From positions 558,001 to 622,000 of the forward strand of contig NZ_CP053085.1 of the NCBI RefSeq assembly GCF_013004105.1: a stretch of DNA of 64,000 bases. Reading direction: 5' to 3'. Position numbers and translations under genes: made by a program. Source of the DNA: Gemmatimonas groenlandica. Its GTDB lineage: Bacteria; Gemmatimonadota; Gemmatimonadetes; Gemmatimonadales; Gemmatimonadaceae. Below, piece after piece: positions 29,170 through 38,244 of the stretch (the stretch's first letter is position 1; every line of letters begins with the position of its first letter). The notes under the pieces are model-generated. The model made no database searches, was not told where the DNA came from, and saw only the letters and a list, made by a program, of their open reading frames with translations.

Positions 29170-30541
29170 CGCGACGCTGTCCCCGCTGTATCGTCCGCCG
29201 GCGCCGGTACCTCGCGCGCCCGTGACGTCGCTTCTGCGGCTGCTGTGGCGCCGACAGAAGGATTTACTCAGCCTGCTCCCCGATCTCGCCTACCGCGAGA
29301 TGGTCACGCCACTGGGCTCGTCGCGCCGCGGCATCCTGCTGATCAACGACCCGGTGTGGGTGAGCAAGATTCTCACCGATCACGATCTCTTTCCGAAGAA
29401 CGATCTGTTCGTGGAAGCGCTCGAGGATCTGGTGGGCAATTCCATGTTCGTCACCAGCGGCGACACGTGGCGACGGCAGCGGAAAATGGTCGATCCGGCG
29501 TTCTCGCACATGCGGATCAACCGCGCCTTCGATTTCATGGCGGCCGCGGTGCACGACTTCGAGACGCGCCTGCGCGCCCTCTCGGCCTCGGGCGACACGT
29601 TCTCGCTCGACGCCGCGATGAGCCATCTCACCGCCGATGTGATCACGCGAACGATCTTCTCGGTACCGCTCGAGGGTGAGGCGTCGCAGCAGGTCTTCGA
29701 CGACTTCATGCGCTTCGAGCGGCAGGTCGGCAGCATCGACATCAAACGGTTGCTGCTCGACAAGCCGTGGTCGCCGACGACGCAGCCGCAGCCGGTGCGC
29801 GACGCCTGCGCGCGCATCCGCCAGCATCTCGGCACGATGCTCGACACGCGCATGGCAACCGAGGGACTCGACGACATCGCCGGTGCCGTACTCGACGCCC
29901 GCGACACCGACACCGGCCAGCCGTTCACACGCGAGGAGCTGATCGATCAGCTGGGCGTGTTCTTCCTGGCCGGACACGAAACCACGGCCAGCTCGCTCAC
30001 GTGGGCGTTCTACATCCTGTCCGTACGCCCCGACGTGGTGGCGCGGATGCGTGAGGAAGTAGAGCGCGTGGTGGGCGACGGGCCGGTGTTGTTGGAGCAC
30101 ACCAAGCGGTTGCCGTACGTGCGCAATTTCTTCCGCGAAGTGCTGCGGTTGTATCCACCGATCACGTTCCTGCCGCGCGTGGCGGCGCGGGACACTGAGA
30201 TCGCCGGCCGTCGCGTGAAGCGCGGCACGATGTTGATGATCGCGCCGTGGAGCATGCACCGACATCAGAAGATGTGGGTGAACCCCGATCGCTTCGATCC
30301 GGACCGGTTCCTGCCCGAGCGCGAACACGAGATGACGCCGGGCGCCTACATCCCCTTTGGCGCGGGGCCACGCATCTGCGTCGGTGCCGCCTTCGCCACG
30401 ATCGAGACGGCGTTGATCCTGGCGACGCTCGTGCGCGGCTTCGATTTCACGACGCTCGATGCGGAGAGCGTGCGGCCATTTGCGCGGCTCACGACTAGGC
30501 CGGCGGTGGAGATAGAGATGCGCGTGGCAGAAGTTCGGTAG
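29162..30541 (+). CDS. Cytochrome P450
   Basis: A heme-thiolate monooxygenase of 459 residues, GTG-initiated at 29162. The I-helix oxygen motif AGHETT is at 270-275, the ExxR is EVLR at 326-329, and the heme loop FGAGPRICVG places the cysteine ligand at 406. HRHQKMWVNPDRFDPDRF is the meander region. It has no fused reductase and no N-terminal anchor. No ferredoxin gene is nearby. It is most like the bacterial CYP110/CYP102-related fatty-acid or terpenoid hydroxylases, though the substrate is unknown. The carotenoid operon 2 kb away is a possible but unproven link. Confidence 0.92.
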   Translation: MPDATLSPLYRPPAPVPRAPVTSLLRLLWRRQKDLLSLLPDLAYREMVTPLGSSRRGILLINDPVWVSKILTDHDLFPKNDLFVEALEDLVGNSMFVTSGDTWRRQRKMVDPAFSHMRINRAFDFMAAAVHDFETRLRALSASGDTFSLDAAMSHLTADVITRTIFSVPLEGEASQQVFDDFMRFERQVGSIDIKRLLLDKPWSPTTQPQPVRDACARIRQHLGTMLDTRMATEGLDDIAGAVLDARDTDTGQPFTREELIDQLGVFFLAGHETTASSLTWAFYILSVRPDVVARMREEVERVVGDGPVLLEHTKRLPYVRNFFREVLRLYPPITFLPRVAARDTEIAGRRVKRGTMLMIAPWSMHRHQKMWVNPDRFDPDRFLPEREHEMTPGAYIPFGAGPRICVGAAFATIETALILATLVRGFDFTTLDAESVRPFARLTTRPAVEIEMRVAEVR

Positions 30542-30553
30542 CGGGAAAAATGA

Positions 30554-30665
30554 AAACTCCCTAGTGAGCAGGGGGGAGGGTTTCAGGAGGCAGGAAGCAG
30601 GTGAACCGCACGCGGTTCCTGCACCCTCCTTCCTGATACCCTCCCCCCTGCTCACTAGGGAGTTT
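30554..30665. repeat. 112-bp inverted repeat with 28-bp perfect outer arms
   Basis: The outer arms at 30554-30581 and 30638-30665 are exact complements: aaactccctagtgagcaggg continuing through ggagggt, and its mirror. The inner parts also pair imperfectly, ending in gaacc and ggttc, so the whole can fold into one long stem. It fills the gap between the convergent P450 and clpP genes. A bidirectional terminator or a MITE-like non-autonomous element both fit. No protein fits. Confidence 0.8.
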
Positions 30666-30683
30666 GCTGTTCTCAGTCGCGAC

Positions 30684-31298
30684 TTACTTCGCTACCGCCA
30701 CCAACTCCGCCTGATGCTGAATCACGTTGTCGACGAGGCCATACACCTTGGCGTCTTCGGCGCTCATGAAACGGTCACGATCGGTATCGCGCTCGACCTG
30801 CTCCACCGGCTTGCCGGAGTGCTTGGCCATCAGCTCGTTCATTTTCGAGCGGAGATACAGAATCTCGCGCGCCTGAATTTCGATATCCGACGCCGAACCA
30901 CCACCGCCATTCTGCGACGGCTGGTGGATCATGATGCGCGAGTGCGGCAACGCGCTGCGATGGCCGGCGGCGCCGGCGCAGAGCAGGAAGGCGCCCATGC
31001 TGGCGGCCATGCCCATGCACGTGGTGTGCACCGGCGCCTTGATGAACTGCATGGTGTCGTACATCGCCAGGCCGGCTGACACGCTGCCGCCCGGCGAGTT
31101 GATGTACAGATGGATCGGCTTCTCGGGGTTATCGGCCTCGAGGAACAGCATCTGCGCGATGATGATGTTCGCGACGTCGTCGTTGATCGGCGACCCCAGG
31201 AACACGATGCGGTCCATCAACAGACGCGAGAAGATGTCATACGTGCGCTCGCCACGGCTTGAGCGCTCGATGATGTACGGCATGTAAATCGATGCCAT
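30684..31298 (-). CDS. clpP: ATP-dependent Clp protease proteolytic subunit
   Basis: A serine peptidase that forms the double-ring chamber used by ClpX. The triad is visible: S100 in [10 protein letters not shown]125 in MIHQPS, and an aspartate in [10 protein letters not shown] (probably D171). The length of 204 residues is normal, with no long propeptide. A glycine-rich NGGGGSASD loop precedes the handle helix. It follows tig by 56 bp, as in the classical tig-clpP-clpX order, but clpX is displaced. Confidence 0.97.
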   Translation of the reverse strand: MASIYMPYIIERSSRGERTYDIFSRLLMDRIVFLGSPINDDVANIIIAQMLFLEADNPEKPIHLYINSPGGSVSAGLAMYDTMQFIKAPVHTTCMGMAASMGAFLLCAGAAGHRSALPHSRIMIHQPSQNGGGGSASDIEIQAREILYLRSKMNELMAKHSGKPVEQVERDTDRDRFMSAEDAKVYGLVDNVIQHQAELVAVAK

Positions 31299-31354
31299 GC
31301 TACGACTCTCCTGAAACGGTTGGTCGGGCGGTGTATCGAACGGGGATCGTGTGA

Positions 31355-32599
31355 TTACGCCGTCGTGACCGGATTCTTCTCGAGCAGCCAGCCGAAGACG
31401 CGGTCTTCGGTGAGCTCACGCTCGATCTCCTGCAAACGACCCGACTTCTGCAGCTGCGCGTACACCTGGCCAGGATCCACGTTCCGGGCCTTCGCGAGCT
31501 CCTCGATGCGGGCATCCACGGCCGATGCGCTCGCGGTGAGCGACTCACGTTCGGCGATCGTGTCGATGATCAGATCGCGACGGACCTGACGCTCGGCCAT
31601 CGGAATGAATTCCTGCGTGAAGCGCTGCTTCTCGGCCTCGGGCACGCCGTACATCTGCATGTAGCCGTCGACCAGCTGCATCACCCACGCCTTCGGCACG
31701 TCGAACGGATTGGCCTCGACGATCTGGTCGATGATCTGTCCACGCACTTCCGCATCGGCCTCGCGCTTCGAGTGCTCGCCCATGTCGGTGCGCACGGCGT
31801 CGCGCAGGATCTGCACCGTATCGAAGTCGCCGAGCTCACGCGCGAACGCGTCATCGAGCGCCGGAAGCGACTTGCGCTTCACATCGGTGAGCACGACGCG
31901 CACAAGCTTCGTGCTGCCACGCTGCGATTCGTCGGGGAAGTCTTCGGGCCAACGCACCTGACGCTCGGTGGTGCCGCCGGGGGCGGTTTCCATGATGAGC
32001 TCTTCGATGCCGGCGATCGCCTGTCCGCCGCCGAGCACGAGACGATACTCCTTGCCTTCAGGCAGGGAGCCATCAGCATCGGCCGTCGAGAGCATCACCG
32101 TGACCATGTCACCGGGGGCCGGCTTGTCTTCGACCGGCGCCCAATCCGCCTTCTGCTCGCGAATCTTCTCGATCTGCTCTTCGATCAGGTCGTCGGTCAC
32201 GATCGAGTCGCGACGGGTGACCGTGAAGCCTTCGAGTTTCTCGAGCGCGAGTTCAGGGCGCACTTCGCAGTGCAGTTCGAACTCGAGCGGCTGGCCGGGT
32301 TCAGCCTTGAGATCATGCACATGCGGCTGCGCGGCGAGCTTGAGCCCTTCGCGTTCGACGGCTTCACGGAAGGCGTCGTTCATCGCGAGCTCAATCGCTT
32401 CCTGCCGGACTTCAGCAGCGTAGCGCTTGCGCACCATCGCGGCCGGAGCCTTGCCGGGGCGGAAGCCGGGGATGCGGGCTTGCGTCGCGTACTTGCGCGC
32501 CGCCTTTTCTTCGTAGGACGCGACGGTGTCAGCCGGCACCGAAATCTGCATCCGGCGCGAGACTCCCGCGCTCTCGGTCGGGGTAATGGTGATGGTCAT
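31355..32599 (-). CDS. tig: Trigger factor
   Basis: A ribosome-bound chaperone and peptidyl-prolyl isomerase. The N-domain carries the ribosome-docking GFRPGKAP signature (reading [14 protein letters not shown]). The FKBP-like middle domain spans about 150-245, and a helical C-terminal domain reaches residue 414. It heads the tig-clpP unit. The start overlaps nothing, and about 130 bp separate it from the end of crtI, with a terminator between. Confidence 0.96.
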   Translation of the reverse strand: MTITITPTESAGVSRRMQISVPADTVASYEEKAARKYATQARIPGFRPGKAPAAMVRKRYAAEVRQEAIELAMNDAFREAVEREGLKLAAQPHVHDLKAEPGQPLEFELHCEVRPELALEKLEGFTVTRRDSIVTDDLIEEQIEKIREQKADWAPVEDKPAPGDMVTVMLSTADADGSLPEGKEYRLVLGGGQAIAGIEELIMETAPGGTTERQVRWPEDFPDESQRGSTKLVRVVLTDVKRKSLPALDDAFARELGDFDTVQILRDAVRTDMGEHSKREADAEVRGQIIDQIVEANPFDVPKAWVMQLVDGYMQMYGVPEAEKQRFTQEFIPMAERQVRRDLIIDTIAERESLTASASAVDARIEELAKARNVDPGQVYAQLQKSGRLQEIERELTEDRVFGWLLEKNPVTTA

Positions 32600-32641
32600 G
32601 CAGCGGAATCTAAGTGAGGCAGGGAGTCTGGGTGAACTGCG

Positions 32642-32683
32642 AAAACAGGGCCGCCGTCGGGAAAAGTCCGAACGGCCGCCCTG
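32642..32683 (-). terminator. Rho-independent terminator after crtI
   Basis: Arms at 32646-32657 (cagggccgccgt) and 32672-32683 (acggccgccctg) pair at 11 of 12 positions around a 14-base loop. On the minus strand the stem is followed by TTTT (32645-32642). It ends the carotenoid transcript before tig. Confidence 0.8.
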
Positions 32684-32731
32684 CCATCGGGGGAGGAAGC
32701 CAGCGGTGAAATAGCCGCCGGCCCATGTGGG

Positions 32732-34243
32732 TCAGCGCAGCGACAGCTCAGGGGCCGGAGCTAAGGCGCGGGCGGGCGCCCCGCCGATGAGCTCCGCGAC
32801 GATCTTGCCGCTGGAGATCACGCCGGGAATTCCTGCGCCAGGATGGGTACCGGCGCCGCAAAAATATAGGTTCGGGATGTCCTGGCTCACGTTGTGCGGC
32901 CGCATGTAGGCTGACTGCGTAAGCACCGGTTCGGGGCCGAAGGCACTGCCCAGATAGCTGTTCAGGTTCGTCTCGAAGTACCGCGGGTCGATCCGGCGTT
33001 CGCTCACGATGTGTTTGCTGAGCTCAGGCATATAGCGCTCTTCGAGATATCCCATGATGCGGTCGCGGTAGCGATCGCCCACGGCGGCCCAGTCGACGTC
33101 ACCGCCCAGGTGCGGCACCGGCGAGAGCACGTACCAGCAGTCGTGTCCTGGCGGCGCCAGCGATGGATCCGTGGCGGTGGGGCGGTGCAGGTACAACGAG
33201 AAATCGTCGGCCAGGATCTTCTTCTCGAAAATGTCCTCGAGCAGCGCCTTGTAGCGCGGGCCCATGATGATCTCATGGTGCGCGATGTCTTCGTACTTCC
33301 GGTCTGTGCCGAAGTAGATCACGAACAACGACATGGAGAAGCGCATGCGCTCGACCTTGGCATTGCTCATCGATGGGCGTACCTCGGGCGGCAGCAGCGT
33401 GCGATAGGCTTGTGCCACATCACCGTTGCAGACCACGGCATCCGCCTTGAACACTTCGCCGCTGACCAGCTTTACGCCGGTGGTGCGCTTACGCGCCGCG
33501 TCGACGGTGATCTCCTTGACTTCGCTTTCGAAGCGGATCGTGCCACCGAGATCTTCGAAGGCCTGCACCAAGGCGCGCACCAGCGCGCCGGTGCCCCCCA
33601 TCGCGAACAGCACGCCCCACTGCTGCTCCAACTTGTGGATCAGCGCGTACATCGACGACGTCTTGTACGGGTTGCCACCCACGAGCAGCGGATGAAAGGA
33701 GAACACCTGACGCAGGCGCTCGTCCTTGAGATACTTGTCGGCGAGGGCAGCCACCGAAATATCGGAACGGGTGCGGATCAGGTCGGGCAGCATCTTGATC
33801 ATCGAGCCCGCCGTCAGGAACGGCTTGTCGATGAGCGGCATGCCGACGTTGAAAATTTCCCACGCCTTTTCACGGAACTTCAGATAACCGGCGACGTCGT
33901 CGGGGTTGAATTCACCGACCTGACGGACGATCGCATCACGGTCGCCGTTGTAGTGGAAGACCGAGCCGTCCTCGAACCGGATGTTATAAAACGGATCGAG
34001 CAGGACGAGCTTGATGTAGTCTTCGGTTTTCCGGCCGGTCAGCGCGAACAGCTCGTCGATGAGCCACGGCGCGGTGATGATCGTCGGGCCGGCATCGAAC
34101 GTGAAGCCATCCTGTTCGAAGACGTATCCGCGGCCGCCGGCCTTGTCGAGCTTCTCGACAATCGTGACGTCGTGGCCCTGTGCCTGCAGGCGAATGGCTG
34201 CGGCGAGTCCGCCGAAGCCGCTGCCGATGACAACAATGCGCAT
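32732..34243 (-). CDS. crtI: Phytoene desaturase
   Basis: An FAD-dependent desaturase converting phytoene to more conjugated products, up to lycopene. The dinucleotide motif VVIGSGFGGLAAAIRLQAQGH opens the protein (positions 4-24). GGRGYVFEQDGFTFDAGPTII near 36-56 and HPLLVGGNPYKTSSMYALI near 185 are CrtI hallmarks. The C-terminal FAD motif is LYFCGAGTHPGAGIPGV near 470. The length of 503 residues is normal. It is the last gene of crtB-cruF-orf-crtI. Confidence 0.95.
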   Translation of the reverse strand: MRIVVIGSGFGGLAAAIRLQAQGHDVTIVEKLDKAGGRGYVFEQDGFTFDAGPTIITAPWLIDELFALTGRKTEDYIKLVLLDPFYNIRFEDGSVFHYNGDRDAIVRQVGEFNPDDVAGYLKFREKAWEIFNVGMPLIDKPFLTAGSMIKMLPDLIRTRSDISVAALADKYLKDERLRQVFSFHPLLVGGNPYKTSSMYALIHKLEQQWGVLFAMGGTGALVRALVQAFEDLGGTIRFESEVKEITVDAARKRTTGVKLVSGEVFKADAVVCNGDVAQAYRTLLPPEVRPSMSNAKVERMRFSMSLFVIYFGTDRKYEDIAHHEIIMGPRYKALLEDIFEKKILADDFSLYLHRPTATDPSLAPPGHDCWYVLSPVPHLGGDVDWAAVGDRYRDRIMGYLEERYMPELSKHIVSERRIDPRYFETNLNSYLGSAFGPEPVLTQSAYMRPHNVSQDIPNLYFCGAGTHPGAGIPGVISSGKIVAELIGGAPARALAPAPELSLR

Positions 34244-34290
34244 GAACGGAGGTGCTGAAGAAAGCGGGGAGCGCCGCTCCGCCGCGACGT

Positions 34291-34593
34291 TCAGCGACGA
34301 AGGAGCACAGTAATGTGCCAGAGATGGATCACGAGCGCCGCCAGCATCGCCAACGCAAATCCCTCTGGAGACGGTTCCGGGCGGCGATGAAAGATCATTG
34401 CCGCGACCAGCGACCCGCCGGCCCCGAGAAACGAGACGATGCGCGCGGTGTTCGGCGAGCCCAACGGTGATGACGGATTTCGACGCTGCCAGACGTACAG
34501 CACCGCCGCCTCGATCACGATGAGGACGAGAATGCCGATGGGCAGCGCGTCAGAATCGAAGATCGGGATGAGTCGGTCCATCACACCATTCAT
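34291..34593 (-). CDS. Small three-segment membrane protein in the carotenoid operon
   Basis: It has 100 residues with hydrophobic segments at about 19-35, 52-67 and 80-97 and a short basic loop (WQRRNPSSP). It lies between cruF and crtI in the same orientation, with gaps of 47 and 58 bp. No family is recognised. An accessory or assembly role for membrane carotenoid enzymes is possible, though it could also be a passenger. ATG 34593 is used; an internal ATG (34581) is an alternative. Confidence 0.6.
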   Translation of the reverse strand: MNGVMDRLIPIFDSDALPIGILVLIVIEAAVLYVWQRRNPSSPLGSPNTARIVSFLGAGGSLVAAMIFHRRPEPSPEGFALAMLAALVIHLWHITVLLRR

Positions 34594-34651
34594 GAGGCTA
34601 ACGCACTGGCCGGTACGGCGGTGCCCACTCGCCGGTCGTCCCTACCCGCCA

Positions 34652-35617
34652 TCAGCGGCCCGAGACCGCGACGCGACCGACCGGCGCCGTCCCGGTGATG
34701 CCGAGGGGCTGCGGGTCGTTGCGGAGCGCGGCCCACAGGGGAATCGCCATGGCGATCGTGCCAAGCACACCCGCCAGCACCATGTCCTGACGGAAGCAGA
34801 TGGCCAACGGCAAGAGCCCGTTCAAGGCGTACAGCGTGATCGGCAAGCGATGCGGCGAGACCTTGGACACCCACGTCGTGGGCGGCACGATGGCGAGCAT
34901 GACGCGCGCCACGATGATGCCGGTGAACAGCCAGCCGAGCCAGTTCGTGATCGGCATGCCAAAGAAAATGGGCTTGCCAATGAACTGCTCGAAGGCGGAG
35001 CGGTCGGCAAGGGAGCCCATCTGCCAGAACCAATGGTTGGTTTTCACCATCGCGGGGTCCATGGAGACGTCCCACGCCGTGAGCACGAGTCCGCCCATGA
35101 GCGCCCAGTACCATTTAGACGTGCTATCGTCCTTCGCGGGCAGAAAGCGTCCGCAGATCGCCAACGAGGCGACCAGCATGTAGAACCACGACGTCGGGAT
35201 GTTGAAGGGCACTCGGCCAAACATCTTGTAGCCCAGCTGGCTCGTGTACTCGTACGCGCCAAACGGATAGTCGGTGACGGTGCCGGCATATTCCGAGATG
35301 AACGCCAGGCAGAACGACACGAGGAACACGAGCAGCGCCCGCCGGCTGCCGATGCAGTGCGCGAGGAACGCGAGGCCGGCGATGGCACCGAGGGTGACCG
35401 TGGTGGCACCGCCATAGGCGAAGCCCACGGCCATCACCTTCTGGTTCTGCGCGGTCTGCAGCCACTCGGGATACGGCGGCACGAGGAACGTGGCGAACGC
35501 GAACGCGGAAAACGCACTGAAGAACGCGTGCCCGAGCAAGGTGAGACCGGCAATCTTGAGCAGCGTGGACGGTGAGCTGTCCCGCAGGGTATCCCGAAGG
35601 TCGGTAGAAGCGGTCAT
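34652..35617 (-). CDS. cruF: CruF-type carotenoid 1',2'-hydratase (DUF422)
   Basis: An integral membrane enzyme that adds water to the terminal double bond of acyclic carotenoids, giving 1-hydroxy ends. Seven to eight hydrophobic segments are seen. The DUF422 signatures are EYAGTVTDYPFGAYEYT, VPFNIPTSWFYML and AWDVSMDPAMVKTNHWFW. The length of 321 residues is normal. It lies 12 bp after crtB, with a gagg ribosome site. The presence of this gene argues for lycopene-derived, uncyclised carotenoids such as oscillol types. No glycosyltransferase for them is present here. Confidence 0.85.
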   Translation of the reverse strand: MTASTDLRDTLRDSSPSTLLKIAGLTLLGHAFFSAFSAFAFATFLVPPYPEWLQTAQNQKVMAVGFAYGGATTVTLGAIAGLAFLAHCIGSRRALLVFLVSFCLAFISEYAGTVTDYPFGAYEYTSQLGYKMFGRVPFNIPTSWFYMLVASLAICGRFLPAKDDSTSKWYWALMGGLVLTAWDVSMDPAMVKTNHWFWQMGSLADRSAFEQFIGKPIFFGMPITNWLGWLFTGIIVARVMLAIVPPTTWVSKVSPHRLPITLYALNGLLPLAICFRQDMVLAGVLGTIAMAIPLWAALRNDPQPLGITGTAPVGRVAVSGR

Positions 35618-35629
35618 ACGAGGAGCTCC

Positions 35630-36613
35630 TCAGGCCAGGCGGATCAGGGAGTCGGCGTTGGAAGCCACGGCATTGGGTTCCCACACGATCCGGGGACCGT
35701 GACCCAACGCGGAGAGATCAGGCGCCGGCGCGCGATATCGCCAGGCATTCCAGAGGATCCCGACGCGCGCTAGACGACCAATGCGCGCGCGGGTCGAAAT
35801 GGTGTCATAGTTTTGCGCTTCGATGGCCGTGAGAATCCCAGCATAGCCATTGGCGCAGGCCGCTGCGCACCGCTGGGCGTCGCCATCGAGCAACGCGATG
35901 CCCGGCATAGCAGCCACGTACAAGGCGCGGGCCCGACTGACTTCGTACGCCATCAGCGGCGCCCAGCCGGGATGGCGCGCGAGTTCCGGGCCTCGCGACA
36001 GCACGTCCTGCGGTGTCAGACCGAACCGCGCCATGTCGTCGGCCGGCAGGTAGCAACGGCCGCGCTGCGCGTCTTCCCCGACATCCCGCAGGATATTGGT
36101 GAGCTGCATGGCCGTGCCGAGCGTTCGGGCATACTGAATCGCCTGGGTGAGCATCGTCGGGCCCGCGGGGACGCCGAACACGTACGTGCACATCTCGCCG
36201 ACGGAGCTGGCGACTCCCTCGCAGTACTGCTCGAGCTCAGGCCAGGTGGCGTAGGTATGCGCCTCGAGGTCTCGGCGCACGCCGTCGAGCAATTCGAACA
36301 GCGGGGCGGGTGACACCTCATACTCACGGGCCACCCAAGCGACTTCCCGGAACACCGGTCCGCTCGGTCGTCCGTCGAGGGCAGCCTGCAGCTCGTTCCG
36401 GTAGGCGTCGAGCTGGAGGGCCAGTTCGGACACGTTATCGTGGTCGGCCTGATCGACGAGGTCGTCGGCGATCCGGCAGAACGCGTAGAGCGCGTAGGCC
36501 GCACGACGCTTCGACGCCGGGAGCAGTTTGCTCGCCAGCGAGAAAGTACGCGCGTGGACCATCGTGATCCGGGCGCATTCGGACGCGTCGTCCAGAGACG
36601 CGTTCACGATCAT
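35630..36613 (-). CDS. crtB: Phytoene synthase
   Basis: Condenses two geranylgeranyl diphosphates to phytoene, the first carotenoid step. The first aspartate motif is FCRIADDLVDQ (about 46-56) and the second is LRDVGEDAQRGRCYLP (about 175-190). YARTLGTAMQLTNIL is also typical. ATG 36613 (MIVNASLDD) with aggg just upstream gives 327 residues. The 83 upstream codons in frame are unlike the family. It heads the carotenoid operon. Confidence 0.94.
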   Translation of the reverse strand: MIVNASLDDASECARITMVHARTFSLASKLLPASKRRAAYALYAFCRIADDLVDQADHDNVSELALQLDAYRNELQAALDGRPSGPVFREVAWVAREYEVSPAPLFELLDGVRRDLEAHTYATWPELEQYCEGVASSVGEMCTYVFGVPAGPTMLTQAIQYARTLGTAMQLTNILRDVGEDAQRGRCYLPADDMARFGLTPQDVLSRGPELARHPGWAPLMAYEVSRARALYVAAMPGIALLDGDAQRCAAACANGYAGILTAIEAQNYDTISTRARIGRLARVGILWNAWRYRAPAPDLSALGHGPRIVWEPNAVASNADSLIRLA

Positions 36614-36852
36614 GCTACCCTGGGCAGCATCGGCTGCGTTGAAGGACTCATGCCGGGACGGAAACTCATCAAAACGGTGGTCAGGCGGGATGACTTCAGC
36701 CGCGGTTCGGACAACGGGAGCAATGAACGAGCAGAACGTCCTCGCCTGCTGAACGCAGAAAACGACGAGAGGTTCCTGCGCGCTCCGCGATAATACGAAA
36801 GTTTTTGTACCGATGGGTCTACACAAGGTAAAGTGCGATCGATTCACGGGAC

Positions 36853-36894
36853 TGTCAACCATTCTTTACAGCCAGAGTGTCAAGGATTCTTGAC
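36853..36894 (-). promoter_or_regulatory. Two 17-bp direct repeats with TTGACA boxes upstream of crtB
   Basis: tgtcaaccattctttac (36853-36869) and tgtcaaggattcttgac (36878-36894) match at 14 of 17 positions with a 25-bp period. On the minus strand each ends in TTGACA, a perfect -35 hexamer. The second copy is also a palindrome (gtcaag, gatt, cttgac). They lie 240 bp ahead of crtB in the non-coding region 36614-36974, whose only other features are the susD terminator and an unassigned AT-richer stretch. Paired operators or tandem promoters for the carotenoid operon are plausible. Confidence 0.4.
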
Positions 36895-36911
36895 GGTTTC
36901 ATGCCTTTCAT

Positions 36912-36945
36912 GAAAACGGGCGCCGAGGAATTCCTCGGCGCCCGT
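36912..36945 (-). terminator. Rho-independent terminator after susD
   Basis: A perfect 30-bp palindrome at 36916-36945 (acgggcgccgaggaa and its complement) is followed on the minus strand by TTTT, rc of 36912-36916. It ends the susC-susD transcript. Confidence 0.85.
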
Positions 36946-36974
36946 TCCCGTTTCTCACCGCGAATGTCGACGGC

Positions 36975-38231
36975 TTACTTGCCGGCCATGTTCGGGTTGT
37001 TGTCACGCTCGGCGCGCGGCAGCGGGTAGCACGTCTGCGAACCCGTGTTGCCGTACCCCGGCTTGAAGTACGGCTGACCGGTGGCCGTCACCGTCGTGCC
37101 AACGGAGGCCGCCGAGCGACGGAAGTCTGCGAGCCGCTTGCCTTCGAGGTAGAACTCGAGGGCGCGCTGGTTGAACAGTTCCGTCTTGACGCTCGCCGCA
37201 TCGGTCGCGCCAGCATACGCCGTCTGGCCGTTGGCCGTACGGCGTGCGTCGATGAGCGCGAGCTGTGTCGTCGTGTTAGCCGAGGCCTCGGCGGCGATAT
37301 AATCCGCTTCGAGCTTCGAGGCGAGGCGAATGTTCGACGCATACCCCGTGAACTTCGCCTGCTGGTAGAACCCGCCCGGCACGGCGTCTTGACCGACGGC
37401 CGTGCCCGAACCCGGCGCCCGGAACGGCACGCGCGGATCTGTCTGGCGGTACCACGGCGCGACACTGATGGCGCCGCGATCGAAGCTGAACTGATACAGG
37501 CGGTTCGACAGGCGCGTACGGCTGTTGGCATCGTCCGTGTAGCGCATGTTGTATTCGAATCCAGCCGGCACGAGCGCCGCGTCGGCGGCGGCGCCGGCGT
37601 TGTCGCCCTTCTGCAGCTTCGCACGCGCACGGCCGACCAACGCCGCGTTCGACAGCGCAATGCCGTCGGCCGTGGCGTTGGCCTTACCTACGTCATAGCC
37701 ACGCGTGAACCAGAACGCCGCCGAGTCGAGCAGTTGCGCGGTGGTGAGCTCCGGACCGGACGACAGCGACCCGGTGCAGAAATCGGTCGCCATCATCAGG
37801 ATCGAAAAGCCGCGGAAGGTCGCGGCACGCGCGAGACTGATGTTGGTGGTGGGGGTCGGCAACGTGAGGTCGAGGACCGTCTTGGCCGAAGCCGTGGCCA
37901 ACGAGACAGGCGCCCACACGTCCGTGTTCAGCGAGCCGTTCAGGTCGGAGACGGTGCGGAAACCGAACTCGTTACGCGTCGGGAAGGTATCCGACACGTT
38001 CACTTCGTTCGTGAAGTATCCGCTGTACATCGCGAGCCAGCCGAGCGCGGTGGCGAAGTTCTGCTGCGCGGATAGGGCGAGCGTCGCGGCGCCCGATGCG
38101 GGATCGACGGTCGCCGCGTCGATGACGTTCGGATTGGTGACGGTGAGAAACTGGTCGGAGCAGGCGACAGCGCCAAGCATCAGCGCCGAGCCGACTACCG
38201 TGCGCGAAACCGCGCGTGGGATCTTTTTCAT
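36975..38231 (-). CDS. SusD/RagB-like nutrient-binding outer-membrane lipoprotein
   Basis: A surface lipoprotein that caps a SusC-type TonB-dependent channel. The N-terminus is a signal with a cysteine at AVAC and then SDQFLTVTNPN. The body is α-helical TPR-like, and ends with the SusD-type LFNQRALEFYLEGKRLADFRR and YPLPRAERDNNPNM. The 418 residues are slightly short for SusD, as in many non-Bacteroidetes members. ATG 38231 is chosen over TTG 38237. It lies 13 bp after susC. The substrate is unknown. Confidence 0.88.
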   Translation of the reverse strand: MKKIPRAVSRTVVGSALMLGAVACSDQFLTVTNPNVIDAATVDPASGAATLALSAQQNFATALGWLAMYSGYFTNEVNVSDTFPTRNEFGFRTVSDLNGSLNTDVWAPVSLATASAKTVLDLTLPTPTTNISLARAATFRGFSILMMATDFCTGSLSSGPELTTAQLLDSAAFWFTRGYDVGKANATADGIALSNAALVGRARAKLQKGDNAGAAADAALVPAGFEYNMRYTDDANSRTRLSNRLYQFSFDRGAISVAPWYRQTDPRVPFRAPGSGTAVGQDAVPGGFYQQAKFTGYASNIRLASKLEADYIAAEASANTTTQLALIDARRTANGQTAYAGATDAASVKTELFNQRALEFYLEGKRLADFRRSAASVGTTVTATGQPYFKPGYGNTGSQTCYPLPRAERDNNPNMAGK

Positions 38232-38244
38232 GAGCAAGTCGCGG

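Noticed and set aside
36800-36830. ttgtacc and ctacacaa near crtB as a MerR/CarH-like operator
   Set aside because: The half-sites match poorly (about 4 bases) and no merR-type gene is nearby.
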